DNA from: an uncultured bacterium
Lineage (GTDB): Bacteria; Planctomycetota; Phycisphaerae; Phycisphaerales; SM1A02
Length of the DNA stretch: 55,932 nucleotides
Assembly: GCA_903911205.1 (NCBI GenBank)
Contig: CAIWCL010000214.1
Coordinates: 1-55,932 of the forward strand
Reading direction: 5' to 3'
The stretch's first letter is position 1, and each line of letters begins with the position of its first letter. Made by a program: the position numbers and the translations under genes. The notes beneath the pieces are model-generated. The model was not told the DNA's origin, searched no databases, and was given only the letters and a program-made list of their open reading frames with translations. Below are positions 17,815 through 25,869 of this stretch, one piece after another.

Positions 17815-19353
17815 TCAAATCCGCTTGCGTTTGCGGCTTCCGTGCTTTTGAAACACCGCGCGTGCTTCGCCGCGTGCATCGGGCGTCGCGCGCAATCCGT
17901 GCAGGCGCTCCTGTGCGCGTCGATACGCCGCGCGATGCTCAACGATCGGCTCCGGATAGTCGATCCCTATTCTGCATCCAATCATGGTTTGGAGCAGTCC
18001 CGGCATGGTCTCTGGCTCCGGGAGAAACTCATCCGGAACACCCGCAAGCTCGGGCACCCAACGGCGGATGAAGTCGCCGCGCGGATCGTGATCCTCGACC
18101 TGCTTGCGCGGGGAGTAGATACGCAGGGTGTTGATCCCCGTCGTCCCCGATTGCATTTGAATCTGTGGGTAATGAATGCCGGGCTCGTAGTCGAGAAATT
18201 GTCGGCCAAGCCACGGGGCGAACCCACGCCAATCAAGCCAAAGATGGTTGCTTGCAAAGCTCACAAGCATCGCGCGCATGCGGAAATTGATCCAGCCTGT
18301 CGTAACGAGTGCGCGCATACACGCGTCGATCATCGGATAGCCCGTACGCCCTTGTTGCCATGCGGCGAGTCTCGTTGCGACTACATCGGCCGCGAGACCT
18401 TCGCGCAACGTCTCGGTCGAACGCGCCATACAACGCGTCTCGATATCGGGTTCGTCCTCCAGCTTTTGAATGAAGTGACAGTGCCACGAAAGTCGAGACA
18501 GGAAGCTTCGGAGTGATCCTCGCCACAGCGCGACGTCCTCCTCACAGAGGCCCTCATGCGTGATGCGTGATGGATCAGCGAGCTGCGCCAGTCGACGTCG
18601 TGCACCATGTTGTGCGCGCCGTACGCTCATCGTTCCCCATGCGAGGTGTGGCGAGAGTCTTGAGCAGGATTCCCATGCGAAGACGGGTGATCCCATCGTC
18701 GCACGATAGTCGCGGCCTCTTTCAAGGAGGAATGAATTGAGTAAACGGCCAGCCTCACGCTCGCCACCGCGCTGACGGAAGAGCGCGCGCGTATCGGGGC
18801 CGAGCCCGAGTTCGTTCGCAACGTCGCGCGTGCCTGAGGAAACACGTGACGGATCCGGTGAGATGAATCGCGTGGGAGGCGCAAGCCGTGGCCGCTCCAT
18901 GTGCGCTTCCCATCGCGAAGCCCAGCCGTCGCGTCCAGGATTCGGGCGCAGTACTCCGTGTTGCTTGAATTCTCGAAATGGAATTCCACGCTTTTTGCAC
19001 CACCTCGCAACGCGCAAATCGCGTGCGTACGTGATGGCATTTCCTGTCTCTTCGTGGGCGAGGAGTTCATCGATGGGCGCTTTTTGGTGAAGCTCCTGAA
19101 GACACTCCGTGCATTCGCCCATCCGATACACCAATCGACCGCCGTGTGCGTGCAGGACCTGCTCGAGTTCAGCGAGCGACTCCAGGACAAACGCGAGTTG
19201 CGACGCATCCGCATCGGGTGCACGCCATACTTCCGGCTCAAAAATGTAGAGCGCGATCATCGTCGCCCCTCGCGCGACACACGCGTCAGCAGCGGCAGCA
19301 AAAGGTGCGTGGTCGTCGATGCGGAGATCGCGTTTGAGCCAGACGACGAACAT
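17815..19353 (-). CDS. Deoxyribodipyrimidine photolyase/cryptochrome family
   Basis: VVWLKRDLRIDDHAPFAAA; GRTGYPMIDACMRALVTTGWINFRMRAMLVSFASNHLWLDWR FAD-binding domain. Confidence 0.93.
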   Translation of the reverse strand: MFVVWLKRDLRIDDHAPFAAAADACVARGATMIALYIFEPEVWRAPDADASQLAFVLESLAELEQVLHAHGGRLVYRMGECTECLQELHQKAPIDELLAHEETGNAITYARDLRVARWCKKRGIPFREFKQHGVLRPNPGRDGWASRWEAHMERPRLAPPTRFISPDPSRVSSGTRDVANELGLGPDTRALFRQRGGEREAGRLLNSFLLERGRDYRATMGSPVFAWESCSRLSPHLAWGTMSVRRAQHGARRRLAQLADPSRITHEGLCEEDVALWRGSLRSFLSRLSWHCHFIQKLEDEPDIETRCMARSTETLREGLAADVVATRLAAWQQGRTGYPMIDACMRALVTTGWINFRMRAMLVSFASNHLWLDWRGFAPWLGRQFLDYEPGIHYPQIQMQSGTTGINTLRIYSPRKQVEDHDPRGDFIRRWVPELAGVPDEFLPEPETMPGLLQTMIGCRIGIDYPEPIVEHRAAYRRAQERLHGLRATPDARGEARAVFQKHGSRKRKRI

Positions 19354-19442
19354 GCCGTTGCTTCGCATCAAATACAGAAGCCGATGCGCCGTTTTGCGCG
19401 CGTTGTCGCGCACGCAACAGGAAGGCACGCGGCGTCAGAACC

Positions 19443-20201
19443 TCATGCAAGGTCATCGAGCCGTTCGATGACGGCGTCCGCAGCGATCATGGGTGCGCCT
19501 GGTGTCGTGAGGGCAACAATACGAACCCCTGCGTTGCGCGCGGCACGTGCGCCGTCTTCGCAATCATCGATGAACGCGAAGTTGTTCGCGCTTTCGATTC
19601 CAAGTTGTCGCAAGGCCTCAAAGATGCCCCAGGGCGCGGGCGCCGGAGCGCAAGCCTCGTCTGCCGTCACCACGGCATCCAACGGCACGCCGGCGGCCGC
19701 CAGTGCGTCGAGTTGTGGCTGTAGCAGCTTCCGGGGCGTGCAGCAGATGACTGCTGTCTTGACGCCCTGTGCATGCAAGCGGCGAAGCGCGTCGCACGCA
19801 TCCGCGTTCGGCGTACGCGCCGCGTATGCCGCGTCGAGCAGTCGTGTTTCGAGGTCGGCAACCATGGCGTCGACTTCTTCTTGCGATGCCCAGTGGCCGT
19901 GCTTCTCTCGAAATGCTTCGGAAACCTCGGGGAGTGCGAGCAGGCGTTCGATGTGCGGGCGCCCCGTCGGGCCTCGGGTTGCGACCAGCGCGCTCTCTGA
20001 AATCGAGACCGACCAACGCGCGAAAGTCTGGCTGACCGCAGCGTTGATCGCGCGGCGCCCTCGGTCGAAGAGAACGCCGTGCCACGAAAGTGCGACGGCG
20101 TGCGAGTGACCAGTGAACGCAGCGAGCGGACGCGGTGCTCCCGGCGGCGAAGGCTTGGAGATGTCCGGCGCATCGCTTGACATATCGCGTCTCGGGCTCA
20201 T
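19443..20201 (-). CDS. HAD-superfamily protein resembling phosphonoacetaldehyde hydrolase, active site degenerate
   Basis: RGPTGRPHIERLL..WASQEEVDAM..APAPWGIFEALRQLGI resembles PhnX; motif I reads LSWHGVLFD instead of FDWAGT. Confidence 0.75.
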   Translation of the reverse strand: MSPRRDMSSDAPDISKPSPPGAPRPLAAFTGHSHAVALSWHGVLFDRGRRAINAAVSQTFARWSVSISESALVATRGPTGRPHIERLLALPEVSEAFREKHGHWASQEEVDAMVADLETRLLDAAYAARTPNADACDALRRLHAQGVKTAVICCTPRKLLQPQLDALAAAGVPLDAVVTADEACAPAPAPWGIFEALRQLGIESANNFAFIDDCEDGARAARNAGVRIVALTTPGAPMIAADAVIERLDDLA

Positions 20202-20288
20202 CGACGGTCATCGATCCGTTCTGAACTTGAGTCTCATCCCGCGTTCATCCGCGGTACACGCAGCAGTGGTCGTCTCCGAGACGGCCGA

Positions 20289-20741
20289 TCACATCGGCTC
20301 AGCATCGATGCGAGTCGACTCGAGTTCCTGTTCGGTGGGAATGGACAAGAACCCCACGAGCGGCTTTCCTGGAGCGACTTCGATCTGCACGAGTCGGATC
20401 GGTGTAGGCGGGTAGTAGCGGAGCAGTCCGCCAGGGAATGGTCCCTCGCCGCGAACATCCCAGAAATCCCCGAGTGCGATGCGAAGAGTCTGCCCAGCAT
20501 CGAGCCGGTCGACATGGTGCATGTAGCGCTGATTGAGCCACACGTCGATGTTGGTCCAACCTTCTGCGGTTGGATTGACGATCAACATGGCGTCGCCATC
20601 GTTGAAGACTTGGACATTTGCGACGCGCTCCTGCGGCGTGCCGAACGGGTAGGCGCGGGTGGCCTTTGAAGGCTCGTAGCGCATGGTCTCGCAGCCGGTG
20701 GCCGAAACCGCAAGAGTGAGAAGGAAGGCAGCGCGACGCAT
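20289..20741 (-). CDS. Hypothetical lipoprotein
   Basis: Signal peptide plus lipobox-like SATGC; 150 aa. Confidence 0.6.
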   Translation of the reverse strand: MRRAAFLLTLAVSATGCETMRYEPSKATRAYPFGTPQERVANVQVFNDGDAMLIVNPTAEGWTNIDVWLNQRYMHHVDRLDAGQTLRIALGDFWDVRGEGPFPGGLLRYYPPTPIRLVQIEVAPGKPLVGFLSIPTEQELESTRIDAEPM

Positions 20742-20828
20742 GGGGGAAATGTAGCAGGAGGTTGTCTGACGTTGCGGTGGCGACCCTGCGGCAACATCCG
20801 CTGCGTCGTCGAACTACCTGAATTTCCC

Positions 20829-22268
20829 TCAGATTCCCGCAGCGCGCGCGCAAAGCGCAATGAGTTCCTGCGCGCGTTCACGGGTTGGAGCTTCTGCAAT
20901 CACGCGGGCGATAGGCTCGGTGTTGGAAGCGCGGAGGTGCACCCAGCCATCAGCGAAATCGACGCGTACGCCGTCGGAGTCATTGACTTTTTCGTGGGCG
21001 AACGCGGCCTTCAATTTCGTCAGTGCGCCCGCGACGGCCGGCAGGCCGCCGATCGCAGCCAGATCCACCTTGGTCTTCTCAATCGCGTAGCGCGGAAGCG
21101 CGTCGACAATCTGCGAGAGTGGCTCCTGACGGCTCGCCACAAGATCAAGGACGAGCGCCATCGCAGAGAGTGAATCGCGCACCCAACACACTTCAGGCAG
21201 GATCACGCCGCCGTTTCCTTCGCCTCCGAGGAGGCCGCCGGCTGGCTTGAGTGCACTGACGACATTCGCTTCGCCGACTGCCGTGCGAAGTACCGTCGCG
21301 CCCGCGAATTTGGCGGCGACATCATCAATCATGCGCGAGGTCGAGAGATTCGCCGCGAGCGCGAATGGTCCACGCAATTCAAGCATGCGTTGCGCGGCGA
21401 GCACCAGCGTGTACTCCTCACCGATGTAGCGGCCATTCTCATCGACGATCGCCAAGCGATCGGCGTCAGGATCTTGCGCAAATCCGCAGGCGACGGTTTG
21501 GCCGTGTTCACGAAGCGCGCGGACTTTTGTCGCGAGTTCCGTGAGGTTCTCCGCGGTTGGCTCCGGCGTGTGACCGAAGATGCCAGTCGGTTCACCGAAG
21601 ATGTGCGTCACCTGACAGCCGAGCGCCTCCAACAGCATGCGGCCACCGATGCAGCCGGACGCGTTCACGCTATCGAGTACGACCGACAGTCCGCGAGCAC
21701 GTACACGCGCCGCCGCACCGGCTGCACCTCCGAGCACTTCGATCACGCGCGCAACGTGCCGCTCGTTCGCAGAGGTGTCCGTCGTGATCGAGCCGATCTC
21801 AAGCGGCTTTGCGAAGTCGATCTGGGCGCCTTTGAAGCGCGCGATGATGGCATCCGCGACCGATTTTGGCGGCGCGAGACCGTCGCCATCGAGGCACTTG
21901 AGGCCATTCCATTCAATCGGGTTGTGGCTCGCCGTAATCGCCATGCCGCCGTCAGCGCCGAGGGCGCGGATCATGAGTCCGACCGTGGGGGTCATTGCCA
22001 CGCCGAGGTCGATGACATCCGCGCCGGTTGCGGCCAGTGCACCTTGCACGGCTCGTGCAAGAGACTCTCCACCAAATCGTCCGTCGCGCGCGACAACGAG
22101 GCGGGGCCTGCGCCCCCCGACGAGCGTGCGGATGTGCGATCCAAATGCGCCCGCGAAGGTCGCAGCCACCACGGGAGTCATCGTCTTTCCAACGATGCCA
22201 CGTGCACCGGAGACGGACAGCATGAGCGGGGCTGGGTCAGGAATCGATGAAGAAGCGTGCGACGACAT
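20829..22268 (-). CDS. Phosphoglucosamine mutase/phosphomannomutase family
   Basis: ITASHNPIEWNGLK phosphoserine loop; AQDPDADRLAIVDE; GGEGNGGVILPE; C-terminal RASNTEPIARVIAEA. Confidence 0.9.
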   Translation of the reverse strand: MSSHASSSIPDPAPLMLSVSGARGIVGKTMTPVVAATFAGAFGSHIRTLVGGRRPRLVVARDGRFGGESLARAVQGALAATGADVIDLGVAMTPTVGLMIRALGADGGMAITASHNPIEWNGLKCLDGDGLAPPKSVADAIIARFKGAQIDFAKPLEIGSITTDTSANERHVARVIEVLGGAAGAAARVRARGLSVVLDSVNASGCIGGRMLLEALGCQVTHIFGEPTGIFGHTPEPTAENLTELATKVRALREHGQTVACGFAQDPDADRLAIVDENGRYIGEEYTLVLAAQRMLELRGPFALAANLSTSRMIDDVAAKFAGATVLRTAVGEANVVSALKPAGGLLGGEGNGGVILPEVCWVRDSLSAMALVLDLVASRQEPLSQIVDALPRYAIEKTKVDLAAIGGLPAVAGALTKLKAAFAHEKVNDSDGVRVDFADGWVHLRASNTEPIARVIAEAPTRERAQELIALCARAAGI

Positions 22269-22467
22269 GGTTCGCGAGTGTACGGTCGGAAGTGTGCGCG
22301 GAGGGCGCAGGTTTTCCGCGATACACTCGCCCTTCACGATGGTGAACGATTCGAACCACGATTTCAAAGCCGAACCGATCCGCGCCGCGAGCGACAGTCG
22401 GCAAGATGGGCCGAGCGCATCTTTGCGCCCATCGGCTCGATCGCGAAGTCAGGCAGCAGAGACGCCG

Positions 22468-22941
22468 ATGCAGAGCACAGCGATCATTGCGTCTGACGAT
22501 CGAGGCTCGATGCACGCGCGTGCGCTCGAGTTTGCGCTTGAGGTTGAGTGCGAGTTCTCCGCCGCCCACGCGATCCTTCTCGGCGGTGTTCGCGAACGAC
22601 TTCACGGACACAACTGGCGGGTTGTGGTCTCCGTCGTGGGAGATCGACTCGATGACGAAGAACTGCTTTGCGATTTCCACGAGGTCGAGCGCATGCTTGA
22701 GGCGATTGTCGCCCCGTTTCGCGACGGCAATCTGAACGAAACTCCTCCGTTTGACCGTGTGAATCCGACGGCAGAGGCGGTGGCGCGTCACATCGCGACT
22801 CAACTCTCCGCACAACTCTCCACACAACTCTCCACAAACCTCTCTGAGCGACGTGTTCGCGAGACACCATCTGTGTTTCTCGAATGGGTGCGCGTCACCG
22901 AAGCGCCGCGCTGTACGGCAGTGCTTCGATTCCTCCGCTGA
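22468..22941 (+). CDS. COG0720 family (6-pyruvoyl-tetrahydropterin synthase / QueD-like)
   Basis: CEFSAAHAI...RERLHGHNWRV zinc His motif; start uncertain (ATG also at 22339 and 22510). Confidence 0.82.
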   Translation: MQSTAIIASDDRGSMHARALEFALEVECEFSAAHAILLGGVRERLHGHNWRVVVSVVGDRLDDEELLCDFHEVERMLEAIVAPFRDGNLNETPPFDRVNPTAEAVARHIATQLSAQLSTQLSTNLSERRVRETPSVFLEWVRVTEAPRCTAVLRFLR

Positions 22942-22982
22942 TTCAACTTTCGATATCGCCCACTGCACGCAGAACAGAAGCC

Positions 22983-25133
22983 ATGCGACCGACGCCTCCA
23001 AACGAAGTCACTCCCACTGGACCTGATGACCCTGCGCGGTTTCTCAATCGCGACATCCAGTGGCTTGAGTTCAATCGCCGCGTCCTTGCGCAGGCCTACG
23101 ATCCGCGCAATCCGCTTCTTGAACGTGTACGCTTTCTCGCGATTTTCGGCTCGAATCTCGATGAGTTCTTTATGAAGCGTGTTGGTGGACTGCGTCGACA
23201 GATCGATGCAGGTGTGGGAAGTCCGCCGTGGGAACCGCTGACACCTGCCGAGCAGATGATTCTGATTCGCGAGAAGGTCCTTGAGCAAACGGCGCTCGCG
23301 ACGCGCGTGTTCCGTGATGAACTGGTGCCTGAACTTCGCAAGGAATCGGTGGAACTGCTCGATTGGAGTGCGCTCAGTGCTGCGGAACGTACCGAAGTCG
23401 AAGCGTGGTATCGCCGCAACATTTTCCCGATTCTCACGCCGCTCGCTGTCGATCCCGGACACCGCTTCCCGTTCATCTCCAACATGTCGGTTTCGCTCGG
23501 CGTGTTGCTGCGGCGTCCCGGCGAAAGCGAAGCGCTCTTCGCGCGTGTCAAGGTGCCAGAACTTGGCGGTCGTTTGTATCGCTTCGGCGCGACGAAGCGT
23601 TTCATCTCGCTTCAGCAGATCATCGCGCACAATCTCGACGACCTCTTTCCGGGCATGGAAATCGTCGAAGTCTTGCCGTTTCGCGTCACGCGCAATGCTG
23701 AAACCGAGCGCGACAACGAAGATGCCGAAGACCTTCTGGAGCAAATCCAGCAGCAGTTGCGCGAGCGGCGCTTCGCGCGCGTGGTCCGACTGGAAGTCGG
23801 CGCACGGCCGAACGATCGCATCATGCGCTTTCTCGAGGATGAACTCGGCCTCGCCGATGACGACCTCTACGAAACCGACGGCATGCTCGATTGGGGCACG
23901 CTCAACGAGCTTGCGGATGTCGAACTTCCGGAACACCGTTGGCCGAAGTGGACACCCGTTGCGCCGCACGGACTTGAGGACGAAAACGCCGACATTTTCA
24001 GCCTCATTCGTCAGGGTGATGTCCTTGTGCATCACCCCTACGAGAGTTTCGATCACTCGGTTGAGCATTTCATCGAGCAGGCTGCCGCAGATCCAAAGGT
24101 GCTTGCCATCAAGCAGGCGCTCTATCGAACGAGCGGCGATTCTCCATTCATTCCCAGTCTGATTCGCGCCGCTGAAAGTGGCAAGCAGGTCGCGGTGCTC
24201 GTCGAGTTGCGTGCACGATTTGACGAGGCACGCAACATCGTGTGGGCGCGCAAACTCGAGGATGCGGGCGTGCACGTCGCCTATGGCGTTGTCGGCTACA
24301 AGACGCACACGAAGGTTGCGCTTGTGGTGAGGCAAGAGCCGGGCGGCATTCGCTCGTATGCGCACATCGGTACAGGGAACTACAACTCAAAAACTGCGCG
24401 TATGTACGAGGATATTGGCCTCTTTACCTGCGATGCGGCGATCACCGAAGATCTGGTTGAGCTTTTCAACTACATGACGGGCCGCAGTCGGAAGACGGAG
24501 TATCAGAAACTCCTTGTCGCGCCTGTCGCGATGAAGCGACGGTTCATTGAGTTGATCGAGCGCGAAGCGTCGATCGCGCAACAGGGCGGTCCGGGACGCA
24601 TCATCGTCAAGATGAATCAGCTTGAAGATCGTTCGGTCACCGACGCGCTGTACGCGGCGTCGCGCGCGGGCGTCTCCATCGATCTTGTCGTGCGCGGATT
24701 CTGTTGTATTCGCCCAGGCGTGAAAGGCCTCAGCGAGAACATCCGCGTCACTTCAACGATTGGCCGATTCCTCGAGCACAGTCGCATTTTCTGGTTTGGC
24801 AACGGGCAATCGGATCCACTCGACGGCGACTTCTACATCGGAAGCGCCGACTGGATGTACCGCAACCTCAATACGCGCGTCGAGTGCGCTGCGCCGATTC
24901 AGTCGCGGGCGCATCGTTCGCGGCTCTGGGAGATGCTGCGATTGCATCTCACGGATCGCAGGCAACGTTGGATGATGGCGTCCGACGGCACCTATCAACT
25001 GAGTGATCCCGCGCAGATTCCAACAGGAGCGGCGGCATCCGATCCGGCGTTCGTGGGTACGCACCAGCACCTCATGCGGTCGACGCTCGAAGTGAGCGCG
25101 CAACTGCGCGAATCATCGCGAAAGCTCTCTTGA
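22983..25133 (+). CDS. ppk1: Polyphosphate kinase 1
   Basis: FLNRDIQWLEFNRRVLAQA; LFPGMEIVEVLPFRVTRN; HPYESFDHSVEHFIEQAAADPKVLAIKQALYRTSGDSP; YAHIGTGNYNSKTARMYEDIGLFT. Confidence 0.96.
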   Translation: MRPTPPNEVTPTGPDDPARFLNRDIQWLEFNRRVLAQAYDPRNPLLERVRFLAIFGSNLDEFFMKRVGGLRRQIDAGVGSPPWEPLTPAEQMILIREKVLEQTALATRVFRDELVPELRKESVELLDWSALSAAERTEVEAWYRRNIFPILTPLAVDPGHRFPFISNMSVSLGVLLRRPGESEALFARVKVPELGGRLYRFGATKRFISLQQIIAHNLDDLFPGMEIVEVLPFRVTRNAETERDNEDAEDLLEQIQQQLRERRFARVVRLEVGARPNDRIMRFLEDELGLADDDLYETDGMLDWGTLNELADVELPEHRWPKWTPVAPHGLEDENADIFSLIRQGDVLVHHPYESFDHSVEHFIEQAAADPKVLAIKQALYRTSGDSPFIPSLIRAAESGKQVAVLVELRARFDEARNIVWARKLEDAGVHVAYGVVGYKTHTKVALVVRQEPGGIRSYAHIGTGNYNSKTARMYEDIGLFTCDAAITEDLVELFNYMTGRSRKTEYQKLLVAPVAMKRRFIELIEREASIAQQGGPGRIIVKMNQLEDRSVTDALYAASRAGVSIDLVVRGFCCIRPGVKGLSENIRVTSTIGRFLEHSRIFWFGNGQSDPLDGDFYIGSADWMYRNLNTRVECAAPIQSRAHRSRLWEMLRLHLTDRRQRWMMASDGTYQLSDPAQIPTGAAASDPAFVGTHQHLMRSTLEVSAQLRESSRKLS

Positions 25134-25248
25134 TGGTTTGTCTGTGCAGTCGGACGTTGCGCCGATCGTGCGTTTCCTGACTGTCTCGTTGCTGCCTCGT
25201 GCATGTCTCCGTCTTGTTTCGTTGGTCGCGTTGGCGCACCGAGCCTCA

Positions 25249-25869
25249 TCACCACACGAGGCGGCGCGGCGCGGTTGAGCCGACGAGCCGGATCGGGACA
25301 ACTTCGTCGCCCTCAAGCGTCAGGCTCGCGTTGTCGTCGGCCTCGACGGTCAGGTCGAAACTCGCACGGACCAGTTTCGTTCCGTTTTCGAATTCGAGCG
25401 TGAACGCGCCTGTTGGCGCGCCTGTCTCGTCGGTTGGACCGCGCACTCCTTCGAGGAGTAGTTGTTCTGCGCCCTGATCGACCTGCATCAAGAGCGCAGA
25501 CGCAGCGCGGTCGAGTCGAAGCTGAATCTCTCGGCCGTCATCATCGACGAAGAGCAGCTGATCGGTGAGAACGAAGCGGTCCCGCGCGTCTTCGGGTAAT
25601 GGCCCAAAGTCCACGCTGTTTCGTACAAGCGCCATCATCCGGTGCATGACCACCCGACCGACAACGTGCGTCGAGGCTTGCTCGGTGGTGGCCTGATAGG
25701 CGCGAAAGCTTGCGACCAATGCCGAAAGGACTGCAACGAGGAGCGCCGCTGAAATCGCAAGCGCGATGAGTAATTCGACAAGCGAGAAGCCCGCGCGACG
25801 CGGACGTCGCCGCGCGCAGACATGAGTCGGGCGCGTACAAGGGCATGTGAATGGAGTCGAATGCTTCAT
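25249..25869 (-). CDS. Prepilin-type N-methylation domain protein (GspJ-like minor pseudopilin)
   Basis: RRAGFSLVELLIALAISAALLVAVL. Confidence 0.85.
   Translation of the reverse strand: MKHSTPFTCPCTRPTHVCARRRPRRAGFSLVELLIALAISAALLVAVLSALVASFRAYQATTEQASTHVVGRVVMHRMMALVRNSVDFGPLPEDARDRFVLTDQLLFVDDDGREIQLRLDRAASALLMQVDQGAEQLLLEGVRGPTDETGAPTGAFTLEFENGTKLVRASFDLTVEADDNASLTLEGDEVVPIRLVGSTAPRRLVW

Noticed and set aside
22800-24365. 521-aa minus-strand ORF
   Set aside because: Antisense to ppk1, which has unambiguous motifs.
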